Origin: Polyangiaceae bacterium | GTDB lineage: Bacteria; Myxococcota_A; Polyangia; Polyangiales; Polyangiaceae | DNA length: 54,106 nt | Direction of reading: 5' to 3' | Assembly (NCBI GenBank): GCA_009781005.1 | Contig: WQYX01000023.1 | Coordinates: 1-54,106 of the forward strand | Part shown: piece after piece, positions 1-8,411 of the stretch | How positions within the stretch are numbered: position 1 is the first letter of the stretch | Layout of the letters: every line of letters starts with the position of its first letter | The notes under the pieces: generated by a model | The model's database searches: none | Seen by the model: only the letters and a program-made list of their open reading frames with translations | Told to the model about the DNA's origin: nothing | Translations under genes and position numbers: made by a program

Positions 1-3
1 TAG

Positions 4-123
4 ACCGCTTTCAAGTTGACGCGAGGTCGAGGCGGGGCCGAGGAGCGGACCGGAACAGCCTTGAAGGCTTTGAGGACCGCACCGCAGGCCCCAACGATGA
101 GATCGCGTCAAATCGAAAGCGGT
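4..123. repeat. Family A structured repeat, copy A1
   Basis: An element of about 120 bp bounded by inverted ends: ACCGCTTTC at 4-12 and GAAAGCGGT at 115-123. The ends extend as near-complementary arms (AAGTTGACGCGA / TCGCGTCAAATC). The interior holds a GGGGCC/GGCCCC pair and a small apical AGCC/GGCT hairpin. The right arm supplies the TGA stop (108-110) of the minus-strand methyltransferase/pseudouridine synthase gene. No ORF or transposase lies inside. It is homologous to copies at 10810, 12949, 13304 and 52562. Confidence 0.85.
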
Positions 124-2111
124 GATGGGGGGATGCTTGAAGAACCGCTTCGTCCCAGCGCATTTTTGTGGTCCAGAAACCGGAGGGTTCCTGCGCCGCT
201 CGTTCGTTCGAGCACGGTACGCAAATCTCCCGGCAACGTGGCTTCGATGATCATGCGTTGGCGTTTGACGGGATGATCGAACTCGATCCGCACGCAGTGC
301 AAGAACGTGCGGTCGAGGCCGTTCTTCTCCTCGAAGAAGCGATTCGTCGGCGGGTGCCCGTAGCGATCATCACCAAGCACAGGATGGCCCCAGGCCGCAA
401 AGTGGCGCCGGATCTGGTGTGTGAATCCCTCTTCCGGGATGACTCGCAACACCGAGTGCCCGCTCGCCACGCCGAGGCGCCGGAAGCGAGTGCGTGCATG
501 CTGCAACTCTCCGTCTTCGCGCAGATCGCGTGTGATGGCGCCCTTGGCCGGCACGATACCGCGCGCGCCGACGACGAAGATCACGCGCGCGAGCTCGTGA
601 TGGATCACCGCTTGCCAACGTGCGAGATCCTTCGGATCTTTGACGAGCATCACGAGACCGCTCGTGCCGACATCGAGGCGATGTACGACAACGGCTTGAC
701 CTGCGCCCGGTAGCACGCGTGCGCGCTCGACGAGAGAGCGTCCATGTTCGCCACTTATCGGCTCGTGCGCGCTCTTTTCAACGATGAGGATCTCCTCGTC
801 GTCGTAGACGACGTTCGGTAGCGGCAAGTCTCCACGCCGCAACCATGCGATAGTCTCCACTTCATCCGTCAGCGGAATCATGTCGAAAGGACGGAGGTGC
901 GTGACGGCGAAACCGAGCCTCGAAAAATGATCGAGATCGCGCGCGAGCGTGTCGGGATCACACGAGACGTAGGCGACGGCCGACGGAGCGAGACGCGCGA
1001 GGAGATCTCGAGCGAGCGGGCTCATCCCGCGCCGAGGCGGATTGATGACCGCACCGTCGAAGTGCGCACCGCGCTCCACATGACGGCGGAGAGCCAAGGC
1101 AACATCGGAGGCCTCGGCAAAAACTGGCAGCTCGGCTTGTCGCGCAGCTTGTTCTGCCTGGGCGGCAGCAGGCGCGAACGATTCGATCATCTCGACCTCG
1201 GCACCTGCCTGTGCCAGGGCAAGTGCGATCGCGCCCGAGCCTCCATAAAGATCGAGCAGCCTTGGTTTTTTTGCGCTCTTGCCGCGCAGATCGAAGAGAT
1301 CGATGAGCGTCGCGTGAATGCGCTCGGCCTGTCCGCGGTGTGCCTGCACGAACGATCCGTAGGTCGCGAGGTGGCGCGTCTGGCCGATGTGATCGACGGC
1401 GGACGAGACACCGCCGACGACCACGGTCTCGGCGCCGAGGATCTGAGGGGCATCGCCCTCGTGAAAGTTCAGCGCGACGCCGATGACCTCGGGTACGCGC
1501 TCGATGAGAGCCTTTGCGCTGCGTTCGAGTTCACCGAGATCGGTGATGGCCTCGCGTTGCACGATGAGGGTGGCGAGGACGCGCGGCGGAGACTCGTCGC
1601 CATGCACTTCGCGCAGATCGATCGCGCGAAGGGAGCCGCGCTTCCAGTCGCTGCCATGCGTGGCGAAAGGAGCGAACGGGCCTCCGGAAGCTTCGTCGTT
1701 GGCGATCATCTCGCGTACTCGGGCGACGACGGTGGCGAGCGTCTTCGACAGCACGCGACAGTTGGGGACATCGACGACGTGGTGACCGCCACCTCGCGCA
1801 AAGAGACCGACCTTGGCGCCCGGCGCGACGATTAACTTGGCGCGCGCTCGGTAACCGACGATGGGATCGGCGGACGCTACGGGCTCGAGGATGACGTGAC
1901 CGAGCGACGGATAGCGCACGACCGATTGTGCGACGCGACCATGCTTCATGGTGAGCTGATCGCCGTACGGCAAGCCAATGGCCGGGCAGCCTCCGCATCG
2001 ATCCATGTGTTCGCAATCGATACGTCGTTGGTCGTCTGTGCGTTGCGAATCACACGTGCGAAGTCCGGACGCGACGTCTGCATCGGTCTGGAGAGTCGGA
2101 GATGTCATCAC
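108..2111 (-). CDS. Fused RNA m5U methyltransferase / RluA-type pseudouridine synthase
   Basis: The first ~425 residues are a TrmA/RlmC/RlmD-type uracil-5-methyltransferase. Cys33, Cys39, Cys42 and Cys118 fit the [4Fe-4S] ligand pattern, LDLYGGSGA (about 287-295) is the SAM motif I, and SCDPDTLARDL carries the catalytic Cys384. From about 433 to 640 follows an RluA-family pseudouridine synthase with HRLDVGTSGL, where Asp480 is the expected nucleophile, and a GFTHQIRRH motif. Single proteins normally carry one of these activities, so this one probably modifies two uridines of an rRNA or tRNA; the target cannot be told from sequence. The start is GTG at 2111, with ATG immediately after it. The last residues (PLSI) and the stop codon are encoded by repeat A1, which suggests the original end was overwritten. 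Confidence 0.88.
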   Translation of the reverse strand: MMTSPTLQTDADVASGLRTCDSQRTDDQRRIDCEHMDRCGGCPAIGLPYGDQLTMKHGRVAQSVVRYPSLGHVILEPVASADPIVGYRARAKLIVAPGAKVGLFARGGGHHVVDVPNCRVLSKTLATVVARVREMIANDEASGGPFAPFATHGSDWKRGSLRAIDLREVHGDESPPRVLATLIVQREAITDLGELERSAKALIERVPEVIGVALNFHEGDAPQILGAETVVVGGVSSAVDHIGQTRHLATYGSFVQAHRGQAERIHATLIDLFDLRGKSAKKPRLLDLYGGSGAIALALAQAGAEVEMIESFAPAAAQAEQAARQAELPVFAEASDVALALRRHVERGAHFDGAVINPPRRGMSPLARDLLARLAPSAVAYVSCDPDTLARDLDHFSRLGFAVTHLRPFDMIPLTDEVETIAWLRRGDLPLPNVVYDDEEILIVEKSAHEPISGEHGRSLVERARVLPGAGQAVVVHRLDVGTSGLVMLVKDPKDLARWQAVIHHELARVIFVVGARGIVPAKGAITRDLREDGELQHARTRFRRLGVASGHSVLRVIPEEGFTHQIRRHFAAWGHPVLGDDRYGHPPTNRFFEEKNGLDRTFLHCVRIEFDHPVKRQRMIIEATLPGDLRTVLERTSGAGTLRFLDHKNALGRSGSSSIPPSPLSI

Positions 2112-2182
2112 GCTGACAAGAGATTACAGCGCAACTCCCGTTGCGCTGAATTTGAAACTCCCATCGCGTGATCTTCATCGGC

Positions 2183-2197
2183 CAATCGAAAGCGGTC
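2183..2197. repeat. Lone right arm of family A
   Basis: CAATCGAAAGCGGTC matches the right-hand arm of family A with no left arm or interior nearby. The TGA stop of the minus-strand outer-membrane protein gene (2196-2198) falls in it, as with complete copies. Confidence 0.6.
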
Positions 2198-2819
2198 AGA
2201 ACGTGATGCGCGAAGCGATCATGGCGCTCCAGAGCTTCGTTGCAGGCAGATCCTGCGCGTCGCGCTCGTCGCGGATGAAGATGGTGCCGCCAGTTTCGCA
2301 CGCGATCTGCCAATAGGACGTGATTTGCGCCTCGAAACCGCTGCCGATCTGAGCTGCGATCTGAGTGGAATGCGGCATTTGCGGCAGGATATTCGAATCG
2401 GTGCGCCATTGGCCCACCCCAATCTGCACGAAGGGCGTGACGCGTGCGTTGTTGAGGCGCACGCGCGTCAACACCATTCGCGTCGAAGCAGTGAGCCGCA
2501 TCGCGTCGACGAGGCTCAAGCGATCGCCGGCGATGCGGTAGGCCGTGCCCCAATCGCGGGCAACGAAAGACACGCGCGGCGCCACGCCGAACCACGCATT
2601 GCCCGCGTTCTGCGTGAGCGGCTGGAGAGTGCGATCGTTACGCAATGACGGCGAGACCCCACGCTGCACATTGGGACGCTCGCCGCCGCGTGCGAAGTTG
2701 TCGAGATCGACGAGCAGCCGCCCCCAATCGATGGTTGCATGCGACGCGTCGGCCCACGCGTTTGCGGCAAGCATGGTCACGGCAACGATGGTCGCTGGGA
2801 TCGGCGCAAGCTTCGTCAT
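2196..2819 (-). CDS. Putative outer-membrane beta-barrel protein
   Basis: This is a 207-residue protein with a Sec signal peptide (KLAPIPATIVAVTMLAANAWA, cleavage after about residue 23). The mature part is rich in alternating hydrophobic/polar strands (for example RMVLTRVRLNN and RVTPFVQIGVGQW) and ends in phenylalanine, the classic C-terminal signature recognised by the BAM complex. I do not recognise the family. Its stop codon overlaps a lone family A arm. The gene is divergent from nothing obvious upstream; 2820-3038 holds no supported gene. Confidence 0.6.
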   Translation of the reverse strand: MTKLAPIPATIVAVTMLAANAWADASHATIDWGRLLVDLDNFARGGERPNVQRGVSPSLRNDRTLQPLTQNAGNAWFGVAPRVSFVARDWGTAYRIAGDRLSLVDAMRLTASTRMVLTRVRLNNARVTPFVQIGVGQWRTDSNILPQMPHSTQIAAQIGSGFEAQITSYWQIACETGGTIFIRDERDAQDLPATKLWSAMIASRITF

Positions 2820-3038
2820 TCGTCCTTAAAACCCCTATCGGCGGAGAAGCTCTTGCACGAGCGCCGCAGGAGATTTCCGTGAGCGGCTCTGCGCCTGCGA
2901 CCGACACGTCGGCTCCGCGTCGTCCTTTGCGACGCTATCGAGCAATCGATATGCCCGGTTTCACGTCGTCGCAGTGATCGTGCGGACGTGCGGACCGCTG
3001 CCGTGGAGATCGGACTGTTACGGTGCTCGGACTGTCAG
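2820..3038. other. Gene-free spacer
   Basis: Between the outer-membrane protein start and the asnS 3' duplication I see no ORF with convincing composition and no clear promoter or hairpin. Together with the following repeats it makes a 460-bp non-coding stretch. Confidence 0.5.
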
Positions 3039-3101
3039 GGGGCGAGGCGGTTCAACATGCGCGGGAACGGGATGGTCTCGCGCACGTGTGTGAGGCCGCA
3101 G
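3039..3101. repeat. Duplicated 3' end of asnS (63 bp)
   Basis: 3039-3101 is identical to 3285-3347, the last 63 bp of asnS before its stop, except for one base (C at 3062 versus G at 3308). The two copies bracket the family C element and hairpin E1. The outer copy is not connected to an ORF and is a non-coding remnant. Confidence 0.9.
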
Positions 3102-3103
3102 TT

Positions 3104-3208
3104 AAGGGGACCCCTCCGCGCCGCTCGCGCCGCTCGCCGCGCGCGCTCCCCTTGGCCTCGTGCTCGTCAGGCGCGAAGCGCGCCTTCCTGCGCGCGGGCA
3201 GGGGAGCC
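3104..3208. repeat. Family C structured repeat, copy C1
   Basis: A GC-rich element running from GGGGACCCCTCCGC to GCAGGGGAGC. It shares the GCGCGCTCCCCTTGG core with copy C2 at 16922. A hairpin AGGCGCG-AAG-CGCGCCT (3169-3185) corresponds to AGGGCCG-AAG-CGGCCCT in C2, so both arms changed together. It lies between the two copies of the asnS 3' end. Confidence 0.8.
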
Positions 3209-3230
3209 ACGTAGCTGCTGCATCGTGGCA

Positions 3231-3257
3231 AGTTGTACTCTCATAGAGAGTACAACT
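3231..3257. terminator. Hairpin E1 downstream of asnS
   Basis: A perfect 12-bp stem, AGTTGTACTCTC / GAGAGTACAACT, with a 3-nt ATA loop, 24 bp past the asnS stop on the minus strand. There is no long T-run on either side. It shares the GTACTC/GAGTAC core with hairpins at 29344, 45962 and 52347, so it is probably a 3'-end processing or termination signal of a conserved type. Confidence 0.65.
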
Positions 3258-3280
3258 GTATGCAAGCTGCACTTGGTGTT

Positions 3281-4588
3281 TCAAGGGGCGAGGCGGTTCA
3301 ACATGCGGGGGAACGGGATGGTCTCGCGCACGTGTGTGAGGCCGCAGAGCCACGATACCGTGCGCTCGATGCCGAGACCGAAGCCGGCGTGCGGAAAAGA
3401 TCCGTAGCGACGCAGATCGAGGTACCACTCGAAGGCTTGCTCCGGCAGCTTATGCTCGGCGATCGCGCTCTCGAGTCGATCGAGATCATCCTCGCGCTGT
3501 CCGCCGCCGACAATCTCGCCGTAGCCCTCGGGAGCGAGGATATCCATGTTGAGTGCGAGGTGAGGCGCCGCCTTGTCGCGTGCGAAATAGAACGCCTTCA
3601 AGGTCGTTGGGTAGCGATGCACGATGACGGGGCGATCGAACTTGCTCGAGATGACCGTCTCTTCGTCGCCGCCGAAATCATCACCGGCCTTTGCCTCCGG
3701 ATGGCCATTGTCTTGAAGGATCTCGATGGCCTCGGCGTACGTGATGCGCGGGAAGGGCGGGGTGACCTTCTTTAGCATCGTCGTGTCGCGCTCGAGGATT
3801 TCGAGCTCGGGCCCGCGCGTTTCGAGCACGTGCGCGACGACGTACGAGAGAAAATCCTCGGCGAGCTTCATGTCGCCTTCGAGATCCATGAACGCGACCT
3901 CGGGTTCGACCATCCAGAACTCCGCGAGGTGGCGGCGTGTCTTGGATTTCTCCGCACGGAAGGTGGGGCCAAAGCAATAGACTTTGCCGAACGCCGCGGC
4001 CGCGGCCTCCATATAGAGCTGGCCAGACTGCGTGAGGTACGCCGGCTCGCCGTGGTAATCCGTCTGAAACAACGTGGATGTGCCTTCGCAGGCATTCGGC
4101 GTGAAGATGGGCGCGTCAACGAGCGTGAATTCGTGATTGTCGAAGAAATCGCGCACAGCTTTGATAATCGAATGGCGAACGCGCATGATCGCGTGTTGTC
4201 GCTTTGACCGAAGCCAAAGGTGCCTATTGTCCATCAAGAAATCCGTGCCGTGTTCCTTTGGTGAGATTGGATATTCGCGCGCGGGAGCCGCCATCACCTT
4301 TAGGTCTTTTACCTGAAGTTCGTATTGCCCTTTGATCTTGCCGTGCTCTTTGACCAGGCCGAAGACTTCGAGGCTCGTCTCTTGTTGAATGTGGTCGGCT
4401 AAGGCAAAGAGCTCGGGTGAGACATTGCCTTTGAAGACCACGGCTTGGACAATGCCGCTGCCGTCGCGCACTTCCAAGAAATGCAACTTGCCGCTCGATC
4501 GCTTGTTGTAGAGCCACCCGCAGACCGTCACTTCTTCGCCGACGTGGTCAGAGAGATGGGCGATCGACACGTGGTGGCTGCTCGTCAT
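3281..4588 (-). CDS. asnS: Asparaginyl-tRNA synthetase
   Basis: A class IIb aminoacyl-tRNA synthetase that charges tRNA-Asn. The N-terminal OB-fold anticodon-binding domain (about residues 10-105, with [20 protein letters not shown]) is followed by the catalytic core. Motif 2 is [20 protein letters not shown] and motif 3 is [15 protein letters not shown]. The FRAEKS/RHLAEF form of motif 2 is that of AsnRS rather than AspRS. Length (435-438 aa) is normal. The start could be ATG at 4588 (used here) or TTG at 4597; neither has a clear ribosome binding site. The last 63 bp before the stop are duplicated downstream at 3039-3101. Confidence 0.95.
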   Translation of the reverse strand: MTSSHHVSIAHLSDHVGEEVTVCGWLYNKRSSGKLHFLEVRDGSGIVQAVVFKGNVSPELFALADHIQQETSLEVFGLVKEHGKIKGQYELQVKDLKVMAAPAREYPISPKEHGTDFLMDNRHLWLRSKRQHAIMRVRHSIIKAVRDFFDNHEFTLVDAPIFTPNACEGTSTLFQTDYHGEPAYLTQSGQLYMEAAAAAFGKVYCFGPTFRAEKSKTRRHLAEFWMVEPEVAFMDLEGDMKLAEDFLSYVVAHVLETRGPELEILERDTTMLKKVTPPFPRITYAEAIEILQDNGHPEAKAGDDFGGDEETVISSKFDRPVIVHRYPTTLKAFYFARDKAAPHLALNMDILAPEGYGEIVGGGQREDDLDRLESAIAEHKLPEQAFEWYLDLRRYGSFPHAGFGLGIERTVSWLCGLTHVRETIPFPRMLNRLAP

Positions 4589-4653
4589 GATCGCCAATTA
4601 CCACGTCGGCATAGGAGCGCATCTGCAAGGTGAGCTGTGGTAGCGTTGTCGCA

Positions 4654-5058
4654 GTGAGCATCAAAACCCGGGAATCCGTTCTCGTGATTGGGCGATTAGG
4701 TGCGGCAGTTGTCCTTATCTTTGGCATCGCCACCTACAAGTCCTGGGTCGTTTACAGCGAGTACGTGCCCGCGCACGCGCGCGTTCTAAACCGCGAGGAG
4801 AGGATCTGCACCGAGGGGGGATCATCCCCTGATGATAGCGAATACACATTTGAACTTATGGTCTATCCCGACCCGCCAGCCGGTTTTCAGCGTCCGATCG
4901 AGCCGTTCCCAGCGACGTGGACGTCCTGCGAGATGAGGGGGAGTAGCCTGATCCCCAAGTTGGGAGAAACCTTCCGTGCGTGCTTCAATCCGAAGGATCC
5001 AAAGCAAATCTATCCTGACAGGAGGGGTTACGTCTTTTTTGGTTGCCACGCACGCTAA
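4654..5058 (+). CDS. Small membrane-anchored protein of unknown function
   Basis: A protein of about 134 residues with one N-terminal transmembrane segment (VLVIGRLGAAVVLIFGIATY) followed by a soluble extracytoplasmic part containing four Cys. The topology recalls DUF3592-like proteins, but I cannot confirm membership. GTG at 4654 is used; an in-frame GTG at 4630 would add eight residues. The TAA stop overlaps the TAG stop of the convergent zinc-ribbon gene by four bases (5055-5058). Confidence 0.5.
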   Translation: MSIKTRESVLVIGRLGAAVVLIFGIATYKSWVVYSEYVPAHARVLNREERICTEGGSSPDDSEYTFELMVYPDPPAGFQRPIEPFPATWTSCEMRGSSLIPKLGETFRACFNPKDPKQIYPDRRGYVFFGCHAR

Positions 5059-5204
5059 AGCATCTTTGCGAGCTCCACATCGTGGCCGTTTGGGCAGCGC
5101 GCGCGCATCTCGCGCTCGGCCTCTTCGATCGGCACGCGCACGATCGCGCCGCACTCCGGGCATGTCACCTCAATGGACTCTTCATTGCTGTCGTGCTTGG
5201 CCAT
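5055..5204 (-). CDS. Small zinc-ribbon protein
   Basis: A 49-residue acidic protein. CPEC (Cys16, Cys19) and CPNGH (Cys35, His39) make a compact zinc-ribbon-like site, a fold used to bind nucleic acid or protein partners. I choose the ATG at 5202-5204 because the upstream extension is low-complexity and not protein-like. It converges on the preceding gene with overlapping stops. The partner or role is unknown. Confidence 0.6.
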   Translation of the reverse strand: MAKHDSNEESIEVTCPECGAIVRVPIEEAEREMRARCPNGHDVELAKML

Positions 5205-5329
5205 AGATTGGAGCCTAACACTCCCCACGCCGCGTGCAGCCGCGACGCAGATCGACAATCTCTGACGTTCTGCACCGAGGTTGATTAGGATGGCACCGGC
5301 TGCGGTCCTTCTTGGCTGCGCCGTGAAGC

Positions 5330-7081
5330 ATGAAGGTCGTTGACTTCTACAAGCTCCCGCGCCCCATTCAGGATCGATTCGTCGGGTCGGTGATGAGCGG
5401 ATTTCCGCCCGCGCCGCTGCTTGCTCGCGCTGGCGGGGCGCAGACCAACGCACGGTGGATCGGCCTGTCGGTCGTCTCGTTGCTCTTGCTCATCGTCACG
5501 TTGGCCGTTGGCTACGGCGAATTGGGCAGCCGTCTGGCCATTCAATCGCCCAAGTGGTTGATTCTCTATACGCTGCTCGTCTTCGGCATCGTGTACGGCA
5601 TCGTACAGATCTGGACGCGGCACGTGCGCGCGCAGGGGCTGCCGTACAACGCTGGGGTCTATCTGTTTCCCGCATGCCTCATCGACGCGCAGAGCGATCG
5701 CTTTGCCGTTTACGACACGAGAGAGCTTGTCTCGGTCAACGCGCAAGACAGCAGTGTCCGCGTCTCGTTCAGCGGAAGAGGCTCGTTCCTGTTCTTCGCG
5801 GCCGATGCGAGTGCTGCCGCCGCGATCGCGACGGAAGTATGGGCGGAGCGCGAGCGCGCCATGCGCGCGCAAGAGACCGAGGATCAGAAGGAGCTCGTCT
5901 CGGTCGATCCGCTGCACAATCCGCGGTTCTCGAGCCCTGTCGGTCCGCGCGATCAGTATCAGGCGAAGACGCCGTTCTGGGGGAAGTACGGGGCCGTTGC
6001 GGCGAGCGTCGTAGCGCTCGCGGGCGCCGATGCACTCTGGGTATTCCGCAATGCAGGCAGTGACAGGGCGATGTACGAACGCGCGAAGGCGGCGAACGAT
6101 ACGGCGTCGTTCCGCGCCTACCTTGCTCGGGGTCGTGCTCACGCGAGTCAAGTCAGTGACTTCGATTTGCCGCGCGCGGAGCTAAATGATGCCGTTGCCG
6201 TCGGCACCGTCGACGCGCTGCTCGCGTTCAAGTCGGCGCATCCAACGACCAAGATCAGCGACCATCTCGCGGACGCGATTCGGAAGGCGATGCTCGCCGA
6301 GCTCGATCGCGCGAAAGACAAAGGGACACTCTCCGCGCTCGAAGACTTCGCCAAACGCTACCCGAACAACGGCGTCGAGCCGGAGCTTCGCAATGCGATT
6401 CATGCTGTCTTCATGCGCGATTTCGAGGCGTTCAAGAAGCGTGCGCCGGCGAACGACAAGAACGTTCTGTCGTTCGCCGAGAGACTGTTCGCGTGGGCGG
6501 AGAAACACGACGGACGCGTCGAGATCCGTTTCCGCCGTAGGAAAAGCGAGTCGCTCGGGCGCGCCGACGCGTTCGTCGTCAGGACACCGTCGTTCGCGGG
6601 TGACGTCTCCTACCCAACGCACTACTTCGACGAGAAACACGCCGCTCGGCACGAGCAAGATCTCGGTAAGCTGCTCTCCGATCGCTTCAATGCGGGGCTA
6701 TCCCCGGAGATCTTCGAGTTTGTCCAAGGTGCCGTTATCCCGATGGATGTCGAAGCGCTGCCCGAGATCTCGACGCCAACGCTGTTCGTCACGCATTCGG
6801 CAGAGTGGTCGGGCCACTCGTTCACGGCGTACAAACCGCACGGTGTGTACGTTGGGATCGCCTTTTTCTTCGAGGGGCAATTCGTCATCCCGGGTGATCC
6901 CAAGTTTTTCAAGTTCAAAAACGATGTCGTCAAGCCCGCGGCGCTTGGTCAGTTAAAAGATGACGGGACACTTCAGCCGGGCACGGCAGAAGAGAAAGTC
7001 TACAACGCGATGGGTGCGGAGGCCTTCGAGCAATTCGGCGACAAACTCGTTGGGCGTTTCTTTTCGGACGACAAACCCTAG
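5330..7081 (+). CDS. Large three-span membrane protein of unknown function
   Basis: A 583-residue protein with two close membrane spans (about 43-62 and 75-95), a basic/polar domain containing YRLP-like and LVSVN segments, a third span (about 219-238), then about 340 soluble residues rich in helical EFxKR-type repeats. I recognise no named domain. The start ATG at 5330 has no clear Shine-Dalgarno. A 17-codon ORF (5290-5343) begins 40 bases upstream and overlaps the start out of frame, which could couple translation. It ends opposite the symporter gene across a lone family A arm. Confidence 0.6.
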   Translation: MKVVDFYKLPRPIQDRFVGSVMSGFPPAPLLARAGGAQTNARWIGLSVVSLLLLIVTLAVGYGELGSRLAIQSPKWLILYTLLVFGIVYGIVQIWTRHVRAQGLPYNAGVYLFPACLIDAQSDRFAVYDTRELVSVNAQDSSVRVSFSGRGSFLFFAADASAAAAIATEVWAERERAMRAQETEDQKELVSVDPLHNPRFSSPVGPRDQYQAKTPFWGKYGAVAASVVALAGADALWVFRNAGSDRAMYERAKAANDTASFRAYLARGRAHASQVSDFDLPRAELNDAVAVGTVDALLAFKSAHPTTKISDHLADAIRKAMLAELDRAKDKGTLSALEDFAKRYPNNGVEPELRNAIHAVFMRDFEAFKKRAPANDKNVLSFAERLFAWAEKHDGRVEIRFRRRKSESLGRADAFVVRTPSFAGDVSYPTHYFDEKHAARHEQDLGKLLSDRFNAGLSPEIFEFVQGAVIPMDVEALPEISTPTLFVTHSAEWSGHSFTAYKPHGVYVGIAFFFEGQFVIPGDPKFFKFKNDVVKPAALGQLKDDGTLQPGTAEEKVYNAMGAEAFEQFGDKLVGRFFSDDKP

Positions 7082-7088
7082 CCTTGCC

Positions 7089-7100
7089 AACCGCTTTCAA
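7089..7100. repeat. Lone left arm of family A between convergent genes
   Basis: AACCGCTTTCAA matches the outer part of a family A arm with no partner. It occupies the 15-bp gap between two convergent genes and includes the TGA stop of the symporter gene (7097-7099). Confidence 0.5.
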
Positions 7101-8356
7101 CGTCGTGCGCGGAGCATCGTGCGGGCGTGATCGACGTCGAGCGCGTTCTCCCATCGCGCAACGACGAGCGTTGCAACCGCATTGCCAATGATGTTCGTGA
7201 GGGCGCGCGCTTCGCTCATGAAGCGATCGACTCCGATGATCAGCGTGAGGCCCGCAACCGGAATGTTGCCTGTTGAGGCGAGCGTGGCAGCGAGCGTGAC
7301 CAAGCCGCTGCCCGTGACGCCAGCGGCGCCCTTCGACGTGAGGAGCAAGACCACGAGCAGCGTGATTTCGTCGCGAAAAGAAAGCGGCACGTTGAGCGCC
7401 TGCGCCACGAAGATCGCCGCCATCGTGAGGTAGATGCAGGTGCCATCGAGGTTGAACGAGTAACCCGTCGGCACGACGAGACGCACGATTTCGGGCTTGG
7501 CACCCAGATCTTCGAGCTTCGTCATCAGGCGGGGGAGTGCGGACTCCGACGACGAAGTGCCGAGGACGATGACGAGCTCTTCGCGCAGGTACACGAGGAG
7601 TCTGACGATCGACAGCCTCAGCGCTCGCATCACGATTCCGAGAACGACGAAGACGAAGATCAGCGCCGTCGCGTAGAAAGCGCCCATCAGGCGCGCGAGG
7701 TTGCCGAGGCTGCTGACGCCGTACTTGCCAATGGTGAAGGCCATGGCGCCGAAAGCGCCGAGCGGCGCAAATCGCATGACGATGCCGACCACCGCAAAGA
7801 GCGCTGTCGTCCCCTGTTCGATGAGAGCCAAAATGCTGCGCGCACGCGTGCCGATCGACGCGAGCGCAACGCCGGTGAGAACACCAAGAAGGAGAACTTG
7901 CAGGACGTCACCGTTCGTGAATGCGGACGCGAAGGTGTCGGGGATGATCGCGAGCAGGTGCTCGACGACGCCGTGTGGCCGCGCCCCCGAGAGCGTCTTG
8001 TCGAGCGCAGCGGTGTCCAGGCTTTCGCGGGTGACGTGCATGCCGGAGCCGGGGCGCGCGATGTGCACGATGGCGAGGCCGAGTCCCAACGCGATGGTGG
8101 TCATCCCCTCGAAGTAGATGGCGGCCTTCGCGCCGACGCGGCCTGCTTTCTTGAGATCGCCCATCCCCGCGATGCCCGCCGTCACCGTCAGAAAGACGAT
8201 GGGGCCGATGAGCATCTTGACGAGTTTGATGAAGGCCTCGCCGAGCGGTCGCATCGCGATGCCCCACGCCGGACTCTTGGCTCCAAGCGCCACGCCGAGC
8301 GCGATGGCGATGAGAACCTGAACGTACAGGCCGGGACCTCGCTTCGGCAACGTCAC
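7097..8356 (-). CDS. Dicarboxylate/amino acid:cation symporter (DAACS family)
   Basis: This is an inner-membrane Na+- or H+-coupled carrier of the GltP/DctA (SLC1-like) family, 419 aa with about eight membrane spans and two re-entrant hairpins. Family motifs seen are the serine-rich SSSESALPRLM (HP1), PTGYSFNLDGTCIYL (TM7), TSKGAAGVTGSG (HP2) and DRFMSEARALTNIIGN (TM8). The last motif and the GTCIYL form resemble C4-dicarboxylate carriers (DctA), so malate, fumarate or succinate uptake is likely, but glutamate/aspartate cannot be excluded. It is a single gene with no two-component regulator beside it. Confidence 0.9.
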   Translation of the reverse strand: MTLPKRGPGLYVQVLIAIALGVALGAKSPAWGIAMRPLGEAFIKLVKMLIGPIVFLTVTAGIAGMGDLKKAGRVGAKAAIYFEGMTTIALGLGLAIVHIARPGSGMHVTRESLDTAALDKTLSGARPHGVVEHLLAIIPDTFASAFTNGDVLQVLLLGVLTGVALASIGTRARSILALIEQGTTALFAVVGIVMRFAPLGAFGAMAFTIGKYGVSSLGNLARLMGAFYATALIFVFVVLGIVMRALRLSIVRLLVYLREELVIVLGTSSSESALPRLMTKLEDLGAKPEIVRLVVPTGYSFNLDGTCIYLTMAAIFVAQALNVPLSFRDEITLLVVLLLTSKGAAGVTGSGLVTLAATLASTGNIPVAGLTLIIGVDRFMSEARALTNIIGNAVATLVVARWENALDVDHARTMLRARR

Positions 8357-8411
8357 GGCGCCAACCTATCGGGGTCGCGGCCCCGTGCAAATCGAGTATG
8401 CCTACTCTCGC

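Noticed and set aside
897..1835. Long antisense frame inside the methyltransferase fusion gene
   Set aside because: Typical GC3-driven shadow; composition rich in Arg and no family.
2645..2977. Open plus-strand frames opposite the outer-membrane protein gene
   Set aside because: High-GC shadow frames with no domain, antisense to a better supported gene.
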